Assembly: GCA_014155875.1 (NCBI GenBank)
Contig: JACEFZ010025824.1
Location: 18,501-82,500, forward strand
Length of the DNA stretch: 64,000 nucleotides
Source: Cepaea nemoralis
Taxonomy: Eukaryota; Mollusca; Gastropoda; Stylommatophora; Helicidae
Reading direction: 5' to 3'
In this document: positions 1 through 12,565 of the stretch, piece after piece
Layout: every line of letters begins with the position of its first letter
Position numbering within the stretch: the stretch's first letter is position 1
Notes under the pieces: generated by a model
Database searches by the model: none
What the model was told of the DNA's origin: nothing
The model's input: only the letters and a program-made list of their open reading frames with translations
Translations under genes and position numbers: made by a program

Positions 1-179
1 TGCCTAGAAAATCAATCTGATTTCTGAATCTTCGTGCTTAAAAAATCAACTTTTAAGTGGATCAGACAAATGGAGAACATCAAAACGATTTATGATGTAT
101 TACCAACATTCAATAACTTGTGCCTGTCCTGAATAGAGGAAAGAATGATGGTACAATGATGGTATAATGATGGTATAAT

Positions 180-840
180 GATGGTACATACATATTACAC
201 ACGCTAACCCATACATACGCACATACGTACGCATATACACACATACACAATACGCACATACATACACGCATAAAAAAATTAATATGCAAACGCGTACAGA
301 ATGCAAACATATATGCATATACATACGCACATACATACACACATACATACGAACATATACACAAACATTCATACGCACATACACTTATATATACACGCAG
401 ACATTCACATACACATATGCACATACGCACGCACATACGCACACATGTACACATGCAAATGAACATACACATACGCACCCATGAACGCACGTACATACGC
501 AGGCACATATGTACGCACATGTGTACAAACATACTCATATACATACTCACATATGTGCGTACATAAATATGAACATACACACATACATACGAACATCCTT
601 GCAAATAAATGCATATATGCACAATACTTCCAGATATGCATACGACTCACAATCATAGTACACACATACGCACATACACACGCACACACGTTCGCACATA
701 TGCACAGACATATGAACATAGATACGCATATGTACATATATACTCACATATTTATATACATACATACGCACGCACATAGTACATACATATGAACATACGC
801 AAATGCAAATGAAAATGTATATATGCACATACATACGTAA
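180..840 (+). repeat. Cryptic ACAT/ACGC tetranucleotide tract
   Basis: 660 bp built from ACATACGC-, ACACAT- and ATGC-type tetranucleotides in imperfect order. ORFs on both strands (MYVRMYVCMYV) are artefacts. Confidence 0.85.
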
Positions 841-843
841 ATA

Positions 844-986
<143 letters not shown>

Positions 987-1014
987 ACATACACACACAT
1001 ATATATATTCTTCT

Positions 1015-1490
1015 TCTTCTTCAGCGTTCCGAGCCATTGAGGTTCTTTGCTGCAGATACAATCCGTCTTCATTCGTCTCTCTGGTGGATCCTTCTCCTGC
1101 CAGTCGTTGACTCCAAGTGCCCGTAGGTCTGCATATGTATTATCTCTCCACCGTCCCTCTGGCCCACCCCGGGGTCCACGGTCATTTACCCACTGAGTGT
1201 AAGCGAGTTCCGTCTCCCTACCATCTTCCATTCCCTCCACATGCCCCAGCCACCGTAGTCCACTAGCCCTCACGATACCAGTGACCAGCGGGGACCCAAA
1301 CAGACCACAAATGTCTTTGCCACTTCTTCTTTTCCACTCTCCACTTTGTGTATCCCTAATGGGTCCAAAGATGCGTCCTAAAATCCTGTTCTCAAAGGTT
1401 TGCAACAAGGCCTCATCCCCTTTCGTTGTACTCCAGGTCTCAGAGCCATACAGCACAACTGGTCTGATCAGTGATTTGTATATTGACATA
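1015..1490 (-). pseudogene. LINE reverse-transcriptase C-terminal fragment (family D)
   Basis: Minus-strand frame of ~155 residues: SLIRPVVLYGSETW, then ENRILGRIFGPIRD, LRWLGHVEGM and [15 protein letters not shown]. These are the tail blocks that follow the catalytic palm in many LINE polymerases (the GSETW and LGHV...GRP boxes). The palm is absent, so it is a 5'-truncated copy. It ends at a short A/GAA tail next to the (TA)n(TG)n microsatellite. Confidence 0.8.
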
Positions 1491-1710
1491 TATAGTGGTA
1501 CCTAGGGTTACGAACTTAATTCGTTCCAGAACTCGGTTTGTAACCCGAAATGTTCGTAACCCGAAATATTTAAATCAATGAAATAAAGACAATCCGTTTC
1601 AAGTGTTCTTTTTTATTAACATCCTGATGATTACCTGGCAAAACGCTAAGAGTACGTGTACTTCATGTTTTAAATAAAGAGAAAGAAAACAACCAAATGA
1701 ATTAAATCTA

Positions 1711-2228
1711 TCTACATATATAAAAGAGAATTTTTGTTTGTTTATCCTTTATGCGTTCCCGAACGGTCCATCCTATTGAGATGAAATTTTGTACAGATGT
1801 TGTTCTAACTCCCGCGGATCCAACTGAAATAGTTAGTTTAAAATCAACCATTTTTCCTCAAGTACGAAAGAAACAGGCATTACGAGCTTCAAATACAGAC
1901 GAGCAACAGGAAGCAAGACTGGAAACCAATCGAGTACGCACTGCTCCAGCACGTTCATCTGGAAACCAATCGAGTACGCACTGCTCATGCACGTTCATCT
2001 GAAACAGGCGCGCAACGGCAAGCAAGACTGGAAACCGTTCGAGTAAGCGATGCTCAAATAAAAGTGTATAGAGATAATGTATATTGCAGTAAAATAGAAT
2101 ATATTCTATTTAAGACTATTAAAAAAAAAAAATAAATAAAAGAGTTATATTTATTATCTGGTAACTAATAAAACATCAATAAATTAGCTGCGAGAGCCCA
2201 GGCGACGCCGGGCCGGGTCGTCAGCTAG
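1711..2228 (+). mobile_element. Non-autonomous Helitron nested in the Tigger copy
   Basis: Starts TCTACATATATAAAAGAG after an A and ends CTAG before a T, the Helitron A/T insertion rule. A GC-rich hairpin (GCCC...GGGC, ~2196-2213) precedes the terminal CTAG. The 5' part holds the GAACGGTCCAT...GAAATTTTGTACA stretch found in related copies at 4572-4680. An internal ~60-bp unit (AGGAAGCAAGACTGGAAACC-like) is repeated three times near 1900-2050. No Rep/helicase ORF. Confidence 0.78.
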
Positions 2229-2685
2229 TGTAAAATAAAAAGAGATTTAGTCTATCTTTGTTACCAAGAAAACGATCATGGGAAATTTGTCACTTTCTTT
2301 GTTATTCTGAAAATCATTAGTTCCAGGAGTATCTTGTCGCTGTTTCTTGGCAGCCGACTGTGAATCAGTTATCAGTTAACATTTATCTGGGAATCTTTCT
2401 GCACTAAGAAACTATCAAGGGAAATTTGTCGCTTCCTTTGATGGAGAATTGTTTCTGAAGTGGGCCATAATGTTATCATTCATCACATATAGGGGCATAT
2501 GGCTTGTTAGTAGCAATTTTGTTTGGATGACGGTTAACAATAAAGTCTTCGACGTCTGCCCACTTGCTGTAAATTTCTTTAATCCTGGCAGCTGAAACCG
2601 TCACTGACTCCTCTTCATCGGACGACTGCTCCTCCTGTAATGTCCTCCTGTAATGTCCTCCTGTTGCCTATAACGTTATACCTTA

Positions 2686-2806
<121 letters not shown>

Positions 2807-2941
2807 GCCTTCGTTCGTAACCCGAGGCACTGTCCGTTACCCGAGACATAAAATCTTCGAAATTGTTGTTCGTAACCTGAATTATTCGTGATCTGAGGAG
2901 TTCGTAACCCGAGGTACCACTGTGTGTGTGTGTGTGTGTGT

Positions 2942-3240
<299 letters not shown>

Positions 3241-3244
3241 CCTT

Positions 3245-3401
3245 TATAATGCATATCTTTTATATTGTTGCTGTTCTCTGTTAGCCTTAAATGTGTGAAT
3301 GAAATAATGTATGAAAGAGAGTGATAGAAGGGCAGAATGTTAGACGGGCCTGCGTGCCCAATTCTTAACCCTTTGAAAATAAAGTTTGTTCGTTCGTTCG
3401 T

Positions 3402-3405
<4 letters not shown>
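3245..3405 (+). repeat. TTCG-tailed repeat (family F), copy 1
   Basis: GGGCAGAATGTTAGACGGGC, CCCTTTGAAAATAAAGTTTG, then (TTCG)n. Reverse copies lie at 3645-3745, 37262-37370 and 61140-61250. The AATAAA plus tetranucleotide tail looks like the 3' end of a retroposon. Confidence 0.65.
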
Positions 3406-3446
<41 letters not shown>

Positions 3447-3452
3447 GTTCGG
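3402..3452 (+). repeat. (GTCT)n microsatellite
   Basis: Follows the TTCG tail of the family F repeat. 3452-3820 beyond it holds only a reverse family F fragment (3645-3745) and AT-rich sequence. Confidence 0.9.
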
Positions 3453-3822
3453 CCCGTTCCCGTTAAAAATATAGATAGAATAGAAGAATAGATAGATTGA
3501 TAGTAGAAAATATGATTGGAAGAGATCTATCTAAAGTAAACTTACCAAGATATCACGAACAGCCAATAAATGGTGGGCGGTGGGTTGACTGCAGAGTACT
3601 GCAAACGATATGCAACTAACTTTCTCTCACAAAAAATTACTTTTTTATTTTAACGAACGAAAATCTTTCGCAGGCCCGTCCTACATTCTGCCCTTCTTCT
3701 CTATTTCCTCTCATACATTCTTTCATTCAACATCTCTTATGAAGCAATTCTTTGACAACAAAAGAACAATAAGCATTAAAATGCATGAAAAGTAACTCGT
3801 TGAGGTAAATGTTAACATGGTT

Positions 3823-4163
3823 TTTTTTTTTTTTTTTTTTTTTAGGGTTTGGCGGTCATCCCAGACGAGCTGGTTCCCCGCCTCCCCTGTTTTTGGCGTG
3901 GACCCTTAGTCCCACTGTGAGCTATTGCCCACAGTGGTCCACCGGGCCCACATTTAAAGTGATTAATGTGAGGTTTTTTTTTTTGGTGTGTGGATCACCC
4001 GGCCCCCGACCAGACCAGGCGCACTACTGCGGGGAGCAGCAAATGCGTCTGACCTTAGCCACGGGACCGAGATTGATCCTCCCGGCCTCCGACCAGACCA
4101 AGCGCACTACTGGAAGGGACAGCAAATACACTTGATCTTAGCCAAAAGGCCGAGAAGCGGTCG
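3823..4163 (-). mobile_element. SINE with a U2 snRNA-like head
   Basis: Read on the minus strand from 4161, the element opens with CGCTTCTCGGCCTTTTGG then CTAAGATCAAGTGTA, matching the first ~35 nt of U2 snRNA. It soon departs from U2, and there is no branch-site-pairing GUAGUA region or Sm site. A second, diverged copy of the head-plus-body (GTGGCTAAGGTCAGACGC) follows near 4060, then a body and a poly(A) tail (T-run 3823-3843). A poly(A)-tailed retroposon with a snRNA-derived promoter head is the best reading; it is not a functional U2 gene. Confidence 0.72.
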
Positions 4164-4571
4164 ATAACGGTCATCAGAAATACCCAACGTGGGTGTAACG
4201 CGACATACATATGAGAATGTTAAAAAAAAATTAATGTGCTGTTGAAGCAAAATAAAAAGATGAGTTAGAAAATTTTCACTATTTAAATAGATGCATTATT
4301 TTTATTAAAACTATGTAAATGCCTTAAAGATTATGTCATTATTTATTATGACTCATATGCCTGTAAATAACTATGGACAAAGAGTTTATAAATCTTTGAC
4401 AACAATGCAACAATCTATATATAAAATATATAGCTATGCTATTAAAAGTTATGCCCCTTGAAATAACTTTTCTTAAGTTAAGTCCCCTCGCTATATATAA
4501 ATGATAATGATAATTAAAATATTAAATTTTAGTAAGTAAATAGCTGATTGTACACTAACAAACTATGACAG

Positions 4572-4815
<244 letters not shown>

Positions 4816-4817
4816 TG

Positions 4818-5300
4818 ACATTTTGCCGTCTTGACAGACGACAGTTTGTGAGGGATGGAGTTATTGCCTCTCCATAGCACAAAGCCTGGGCTAAGATATA
4901 GAGATCATGTGTTGCCCATGAAGCATGATCCCTCTCTCGGCCTGCCTAGTTCACTCCAGAGGAAAGATAACACCTTTACATCTGGAACAAGTCAAGCTGC
5001 AGAAGCTGCCGTATCAGCAAAGCAATGCTCTAACTGTCCGCCTGTCGGAGCTTCGATCCTAGACCAGTTACCAACCAAAGCTTAGGGCCTGGTCTGCCCT
5101 GCCATAACATTTAGTCCTTAGGTTGCATTTCCCCACACCGGGATAAGGCTTGTACCCTCCCAATTGCGCTCTTCCGCCCGAAGTCGTTGGCATAGTGTGG
5201 GGTGTCGGGTTTGGTAAGTGCCGCCCAACATTTGGCGCTAACAGAAGCAGGTAGTACCGTTTACTGTCATACGGTAGCTCAGTCATATCTGACTAAGACG
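4818..5300 (+). repeat. Unclassified ~480-bp repeat (family G), copy 1
   Basis: From GCCGTCTTGACAGACGACAG to CATATCTGACTAAG. Homologues at 51640-52005 (+) and 52360-52905 (-). Internal landmarks are TCCCTCTCTCGGCCTGCCTA and GTTTGGTAAGTGCCGCCCAA. No coding capacity, tRNA boxes or clear terminal repeats were seen. Copies 1 and 3 abut TA- or ACAT-rich microsatellites. Confidence 0.7.
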
Positions 5301-6365
5301 TCACACATACGAACATACATAAGCACATATGTATACACATATATAAGCACATATGCACACACATACAAACATACACACATACATGCGCACAAGTGCACAC
5401 ACATACGCACGTCACGCACATATGTACATATATGCGCAGATATATACGCACATACATACGCACATACATATGACACATAATATGTAAGACTAACATACAT
5501 ACGCACATACATACAACCAAGCCACATACATATACAAAATACATACGGACAAATACGCACACAAATACCCGCATACGCACATACATACATACACACATAA
5601 TACTCACATACATTCGCACATATATATAGACACACGTTTGCATACACACACGCACATACTTTTACATATGCACGGACATTCCCAGGTACATACGCATGCA
5701 CATACAGATGCACATACAAACCATATACGCATGTACATGTGCATGCACATACATACGTACATACGAACATACATGCGCACACCCACACATACATATACAT
5801 ATATTCGTATACATACGCACATACACACGAACATACGAACATACATTACAAACATACTCACATACATACACACATATGCATGTACACACGCACATACATA
5901 CGCAAATACACACATATATACAAACAGACATTTACACACACATATGCACATACGCACACACATACGCATGCATATACACACGCAAATACACATGCACATA
6001 GGCACCAACGTATGCACGTACATACCCACAAACATACACACATACATACGTAGAGACATATGCACATACATACGCACATACATACGTAGAGACATATGCA
6101 CATACATACACACATACATACGTAGAGACATATGCACATACATACGCACATACATGCACACATACTCGTATAGATACGCATTTACATACGCACACATACT
6201 GACATGCATGCAAACATATCCACACACATATGCAAATATACACATGTATACGCACATATATACACACATGCATATGAACATCCATACGTATAAACACACA
6301 TTCATACGCACATACATACACACGCACATACATATGTACATACATACATACGCACATACATACGC
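5300..6365 (+). repeat. Cryptic ACATACGC tract, ~1 kb
   Basis: Same sequence type as 180-840, with a local 40-48-bp unit (GTAGAGACATATGCACATAC) repeated three times at 6050-6140. It passes into (GACA)n at 6370-6500 and a CGGACA-rich stretch to 6630. Confidence 0.88.
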
Positions 6366-6367
6366 AC

Positions 6368-6401
6368 ATACAGACAGACAGACAGACAGAGACAGAAATA
6401 C

Positions 6402-6500
<99 letters not shown>

Positions 6501-6630
6501 CGGACGGATAGACACGGACGGACAGACACGTGCGGACACGGGCGGACAGGCGGACACGCGGACAGACACACGTACACACGTACACACGGACAGACACACG
6601 TAATCACACGGACAGACACACGTACACACG
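6368..6630 (+). repeat. (GACA)n microsatellite with CGGACA-rich end
   Basis: Mostly perfect GACA to ~6500, then GGACACG/ACACGTAC variants up to the LINE leader. Confidence 0.92.
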
Positions 6631-6639
6631 GTCTCAAGT

Positions 6640-9600
6640 TTCTCGACGGCAGGCAGAGGATCTCATTCGTGAGACAATGGCTGCGGTCAAATGACCAGTA
6701 CGGTTACTGCCATAGAGGAAAGCAACGGCAAACTACCTCTTTAAAAATGCCTAGTACATTATGATTCGCCTTAAGACTGATCACCGCAAGACAAGGACAG
6801 AGACATTAAAATTAGCAACATGGAACGTTAGGACGTTAAACGACGACGAAAAATTAGAGCACATAAAACAAAAAATAGAGAAAAAATCAATATTCTAGGG
6901 ATGTGCGAAACAAGATGGACAGGAGCAGGCATCAAGATAGATGAAGATGTTAAGATTATTTATTCTGGAGGTGAAGACCAACAAAGGGGAGTGGATATTA
7001 TTTTGGACCTGAAAACATCAAAATCTGTTCAAGGATATTGGGCCGTGTCGGACAGAGTTAAATTGAGTGCAAGACCTTTTAACATAAATCTTACTTAAGT
7101 ATATGCCCCAACAGGAAAATCCAGTGAAGATAGTTTAGTTTAGTTTAGTTTAGTTTAGTTTAGTTTAGTTTAGTTTAGTTTAGTTTAGTTTAGTCGTTGG
7201 ATCAATATCACAGCACACGGTTTAACCCGTAAGTGCTCCGTTTTCCTCCTAACTCAAACCTGAGTCCGGAGAAACTCAGCTCATTGCACGAACTCCGTTG
7301 CATCGGCGAGGATCCTGAAATACTTTGAATAGATTTTTAACTCGAAGCGTTAGGCTACTCTTTTTGATTTCCAACTGCCAAGGGATTTTTTACGTGCGCA
7401 ACAATACACACGGGCGTCCGATCTCACTACCCAGAGATCAGGGGAAATTTTATTACTGGACATCCAGGCGGATTTTTAAAATAAATCCATGTCCACAACG
7501 GGGCCTGAGCCGGGACCTCCAGCACTCGAGGCGGACACTATACCTCGAGACCACTCAGCCCCCATAGTGAAGATAGTGTAGAGGAATTTTATAATGACAT
7601 AGAGTCTGCCTTAAAGAAATGTAAAAATTCAGAAATAAACATCATAATAGGAGACTTCAATGCAAAAATAGGAAATCAAAGTGATAGATACACAGTAGGA
7701 AACTGTGGTTTAGGAGAGAGAAATGAAAGAGGATACAGACTCGTAGAGTGGGCAAAAGAACAGGAAATTATTGTAGGAAACACCTGGTTTAAGCAACACC
7801 CTAGAAGATTATGGACATGGAGGAGTCCTGATAGCAGGATCAGAAACCAGATTGACTACATTCTGATTAGCAGAAGATTTAGAAACGCACTAACAATAGC
7901 AAAAACAGTTCCCAGTGCTGATTGTTATAGTGACCACAGACTACTTACAGGAACACTGAGGATAAAGTTGAAGAAAGTCAAGTATATAACAGGAAACACT
8001 AAATATGATTTGTGTACATTGAGTAATGACAAGGAAATACAAAACAAATTCAACATAGAAGTACAGAACAGATTTGATATATTGTCTGATCTAGAGATAT
8101 TATTCCAGGATGTGGATGATCAATGGGAAATGTTGAAGAATTCAATCAGTTTGGCTGCAGAAACAACTATTCCAAAATTAAAGAAGGTGGGTCGTAAGAA
8201 ATGGATGACAGAAGAAATTTTACACCTAATGGAAACAAGAAGACTCAACAAAAATAATCCTGCCAAATATGAAGAAATTCACAGACAAGTCAGAATATTA
8301 TGTAAGGAGGCAAAAGAAGCATGGCTTGAGGAAAAGTGCTTAGACATTGAAAAACAACACAACAGTCAAAATACCAAATTAGTGCACAAAAGAATTCAGG
8401 AACTTACTAATAAAAGAACAAGTACATCAACAGGTTGTCTAAAAACTAAATATGGCAAAATCATAATAGAAAAAGATCAGATTCTACATGTATGGACAGA
8501 TTATGTGAAAAACCTTTATAATGATAACAGAGAGGAACAGTATGATATTAGATTTAATAATGAAGGGCCGCCAATTTTGAAGATGGAGGTTCGAAATGTT
8601 CTTAAGCATATGAAAGCTGGCAAGGCCCCCGGTGCAGATAACATCACAACAGAAATGATTAAAGCTTTAGAAGAATTTGGACTAGATCAAGTCACCAGAC
8701 TGCTGAACACATTATATGATACTGGAGATATACCTTCTGAATTATGTAACTCTGTATTTATTGCAATCCCAAAGAAATCAGGAACCTTGGAATGTGATCA
8801 ACATAGAACAATTAGTATAATGAGCCACATCACAAAGATTTTGCTACGAATTATCATGCAAAGAGTGAGGAAGAAAATACAACCTGAAATAGGGGAAGAA
8901 CAATGTGGGTTTGTAGAAGGAAAGGGTACAGTAAATGCTGTGTATATGCTGCGAACAGTTATTGAACATGCTATAGAAGTAAACAAGGATATACACCTTT
9001 GCTTTATTGACTACACAAAGGCTTTTGATAGAGTTAGACATGTCAACATGGTAGATATGCTTGCAGATCTACAAATTGATGGGAAAGACATTAGACTTAT
9101 AAAAAACATATATTGGAAACAACAAGCTGCCATAAGGATTGATAATGAAGTGGGACAATATCAACCTATTAAGAGAGGTGTTAGGCAGGGATGTGTAATG
9201 TCTCCAGATCTTTTTTCCCTATACAGTGAAAATATTTTCAGAATGTAGAAGATATAAATGGAATCAGCATTGGAGGACGAAACATCAATAACATTAGATA
9301 TGCAGATGATACAGTATTGATTGCAGACAATGCACAAGATCTACAACAATTAGTAGACGCAGTTGTTGTACACAGTGAGCAGCTGGGGTTGGAATTAAAT
9401 TGTAAGAAGACACAGGTTATGGTCGTCACTAGGAAGAACGAAGTACCACAATGTAATATACAAGTAAATGGGAATATTCTTCAACAAGTGAATCGGTACA
9501 ATTATCTCGGAACAGTCATAACATCTGATGGGAGATGCCTTGAAGAGATTAGAACAAGAATCGCCATGGCGAAAGTAGCCTTTAGCAAGATGAAAAACAT

Positions 9601-10075
9601 TCTGACCAATAAAAAGATGTCAATTGAAACGAGAAAAAGAGTCTTGAGGGGATACATAGAGCCTGATCTTTTGTATGGATGTGAAACTTGGACAATGTGC
9701 AGTCAAGGTGAAAAACATCTGATGGCTGCAGAAATGTGGTTTCTGAGGAAAATGCAAAGAATACCATGGACAGACAGAAAAACCAATGACCAAGTACTAC
9801 AGGAGACAAATGAAAATCGTAAATTGATTAGAGAAATTAGACGTAGACACAATTTTTTGGACATGTTATGAAAAGGAATGGATTGGAGAACTTAGTGACA
9901 ACTGGCAAGATCAAAAGGAACAGATAAAGAGGAAGACCGAGAGGAAAATACCTGGATGGCTTGGCCACATGGCATGGACGAGACATGAACACTGAGCTGA
10001 TCCACGACGCTGGTGATCGAGTGAAATGGCGAGTCATGACCGCCCACGCTTTCCGGCATGGCACATGATGGATGG
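6640..10075 (+). pseudogene. RTE/BovB-like LINE, nearly complete but broken
   Basis: A non-LTR retrotransposon with an AP-like endonuclease followed by reverse transcriptase. Endonuclease motifs are in order: ATWNVRT (~6815), CETRW (6904), GDFNAKIG (~7650), QIDYIL (~7850) and SDHR (~7930). Reverse transcriptase motifs: GKAPGADN (~8620), FIDYTKAFDRV (~9003), RQGCVMSP (~9184) and YADD (9299-9310), then the GCETWTM and FLRKMQRIPW C-terminal blocks. The main open frame is 7968-9248. Damage: a slip near 6893, a stop at 7096 before VYAPTGKS, a SINE inserted at 7135-7565, a one-base loss near 9243 just before the YADD frame, and a slip near 9855. The catalytic residues survive, so the copy is dead through indels rather than active-site change. 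Family resemblance is to RTE/BovB; the clade is inferred by eye. 6640-6785 is probably its 5' leader. Confidence 0.88.
7135..7565 (-). mobile_element. tRNA-derived SINE (family A), inserted in the LINE
   Basis: Minus-strand SINE with a tRNA-like head at the high-coordinate end (GAGTGGTCTCGAGGTATAGT), a body shared with 10372-10768 and 30985-31365, and a tail of repeated TAAAC units (7135-7195). The 12-bp duplication AGTGAAGATAGT flanks it at 7123-7134 and 7566-7577. Removing the insert and one duplicate restores the LINE frame, so it is a clean retroposition event. Confidence 0.9.
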
Positions 10076-10371
10076 AGTCACAGTATATAGGCTCCACCAA
10101 TATTTCTCTCTATACATGCGATGTTCCAGTAAAGGTTTTGCATGCCTAGCTAGTTTCTGGACTTTGAGAGGGGAAGGAGAACTCAGCAGGTACACCCAAC
10201 TCCTTTCCTCCCAAACATGTAAAAGAGGCTTCAAATAAAAACCTTAAAAGTGTGATAGTAATTATAATAACCACGCCATTGTCTTGTAACCCGTTAATGC
10301 TGTGTTAAGGGTGCCAAGGGTGTTAAGCACTTGACACCACGGTGCAGACGGTCACGTGACGTTATAAGGAC

Positions 10372-10768
10372 AGGAAGCTGAGTGTCTCGATGTATGGTGT
10401 CCGCCTCGAGTGCTGGAGGTCCCGGGTTCAAGCCTCAATGAGGGCCGGGATTTTTTCACGTGGACTTCTAGTAACAAAATTTCCCCTGGTCTCTGGGTAG
10501 TGAGATCGGATGTCCGTGTGTATTGTTGCGCGCGTAAAAAAATCCCTTGGCAGTTGGAAATCGAAAAAGAGTAGCCTAACGGCGCTGCCCGGGCACAATT
10601 TTGAGTTAAAAATCTACCCAAAGTATTTCAAGATCCTCGCCGGTGCTACGGAGTTCGTGCACTGAGCTGAGATTCTCCGGACTCAGGCTTGAGTTAGGAG
10701 TTGAACGGAGCACATATGGCTTACACCCGTGTGCCGTGATGTTGATCCGACCATTAAACTAAACTAAG
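10372..10768 (+). mobile_element. tRNA-derived SINE (family A), copy 2
   Basis: Plus-strand copy with a B-box-like GGGTTCAAGCC after a tRNA-like head, the common body including the tract AATTTCCCCTGGTCTCTGGG, and a short TAAAC tail ending near 10768. It lies just after the LINE at 6640-10075. Confidence 0.87.
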
Positions 10769-10834
10769 GACAGTTTAAAGATGGCCGCACCAAAGAGGAG
10801 CAGAGTTCTGTTATCCGTTTTTTTTTTTAGTCAG

Positions 10835-11090
10835 TGACCTCCACTTTCAGTGTGTACCACATCCCTCGTACTCGCCAGACTTAGCCCCAAGTGATCTCCA
10901 CCTGTTTGGATAACTCAAAGCGTCATTGCGAGGAAAACTTTATTCGGTCCGATGAAGAGGTACAGCAGGTGGTGCTCGAGTCCGTTACACACGCGATCAA
11001 GATAATTTTTATCTGCAGAAATCCAAGCACTTTATCGGCAATGGGGGACTTGCATTGAACATCGAACAATGATACATTTGTTCTTTACTT
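10835..11090 (+). pseudogene. Mariner transposase C-terminal remnant
   Basis: Translating the plus strand gives PHPSYSPDLAPSDLHLFG, the block holding the last Asp of the mariner DD34D triad, then LKASLRGK, SDEEVQQVV and, in another frame, IQALYRQWGTCIEHR, which fits the mariner C-terminus. Three frames and internal stops show it is dead. Upstream transposase is missing, and C- and A-runs follow at 11105-11175. Confidence 0.8.
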
Positions 11091-11234
11091 GTTCAAAACA
11101 TATTAACACCCTTCCCCCCCCTCACCCCCCCCCCCCAAAAAAAAAAAACGCCAGAAAGGCCCCCCCCCCCCCCTTGCGAAGTCCCCTCGCATCTCCATTT
11201 TTGGGGTGAAGTTGACCTGAATACCAGTGCAAAG

Positions 11235-11482
11235 GACTTGGATCAAGAGCCGATATCACAGCACTGGGGAGAATCCATTACGTGCTCTGTCCTCATCTGC
11301 AACAGCCAGCGAAGAGTCCCAATACTGATAGTACCAGTAGCAATCTCATCATGTGTCCGTCTGGCCTTTCCTCGGAAAACTGAGTGTTGCCCAGATCGTC
11401 CGGTCACGCCCTGCCACTCCATTCTCTCTAGGCTATGACACATAATCTGTTCTTTCACTCTACACATGATCTCTGGCCACAT
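11235..11482 (-). pseudogene. C-terminal fragment of RNase H-bearing LINE (family E)
   Basis: Minus-strand frame of ~79 residues with EWQGVTGRSG and ATGTISIGTLRWLLQMRTEH, the same tail found in degenerate form at 58880-58950 (TGVVSRYTLRDLLRR). No catalytic residues remain. Confidence 0.6.
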
Positions 11483-11699
11483 CTGCCTATACCAATGTAT
11501 AGCACTTGAGATTACACTGAGCTACTCCAGAAGATTCGTCATCAACCAACCGACCAACAGTCTAATTTCAATGTTTGCCTCTCATTTGTCTTTGCCTCAG
11601 AAGGTTTGCATTAGGCCATGCAATAGCAAAACGTCATCTCATCCTATCTCTTGTACCTTGCGGTGTCGAAGTGAAGCATAAACAGCAGGAGAGTGCCCG

Positions 11700-12030
11700 T
11701 TTAAGGGTTTCATGCATCGAGATTACAGAAAAACCAATGACCAAGTCCTACAGGTAACGAAAATCGTAAACAGATTAGAGAAATTAGATGTAGACAGTCA
11801 AACAACTTTTGGGCATGTTATGAGAAGGAATAAACAGGAAAACTTGGTGACAACTGGCAAGATCGAGGGGAAGATAAGAGGAAGACAGAAGTAAATACCT
11901 GGATGAACTGGCCCCGTGGTATGGTCGAGACAAGAACACTGAGCTGATCCATGACTCTGGTGATCCAGTGAAATGGCCAGTCATGACCGCCCACTTTTAT
12001 CGGCATGGCACATGATGATGGATGGAGATT
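11700..12030 (+). pseudogene. LINE 3' fragment (same family as 6640-10075)
   Basis: Matches 9775-10070 of the larger LINE: TNDQVLQ, then GHVMRRNKQENLVTTGKI, with small indels, and the GGTGATC...ATGACCGCCCAC 3' segment. A 5'-truncated copy. Confidence 0.75.
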
Positions 12031-12409
12031 CCCAAGGACTATGTTAAACCAGATGCCCACTGTTCACTTGGTCTGTACACCCTTGCTGCTTGTGGCATAC
12101 TGTCAGTTGATAGCCTAGTAAAGTGGCTGAATTATTTCATTTGAAGTTTGGTAATGAGAAACATGAAACAAATAAGAAAACAACCAACTTCAATTAATGT
12201 AATTTTTCTTTATTTTGCATTTCAAAGTGATTTAAATGCAAACAAGTTTACCAATATAAAATGTGAAAACAAACTGGTATAAAAACCTTTCACACACAGT
12301 TCATATAAGTGGCCAAACTCAAGTGAACAGATACCTCAATCACACACGGGCTGAAACGCCAGTCAGTAGCAAAGTACACATCTTAATGTACAAAAGTCCA
12401 TCAGAGACA

Positions 12410-12565
12410 AACATGTCAACAGACAAGCCAACAAGAAGTTCAGAGACAGACATGTAGACTGACAAGCCAACAAGAGAAGTTCAGAGACAGACATGTAGAC
12501 TGACAAGCCAACAAGAAGTTCGGAGACAGACATGTAGACAGACAAGCCAACAAGAGAAGTTCACA
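12410..12565 (+). repeat. ~41-bp minisatellite
   Basis: Four units of GACAAGCCAACAAGAGAAGT, CAGAGACAGACATGTAGACT; the minus-strand Cys/Leu/Ser ORFs here are artefacts. Confidence 0.8.

Noticed and set aside
4120..4163. U2 snRNA gene
   Set aside because: Only the 5' ~35 nt resemble U2; the rest is a SINE-like body with a second head and poly(A).
5279..6637. Cys/Val/Tyr-rich proteins up to 341 residues on both strands
   Set aside because: Both strands are open across an ACAT/ACGC repeat; pure simple-sequence artefact.
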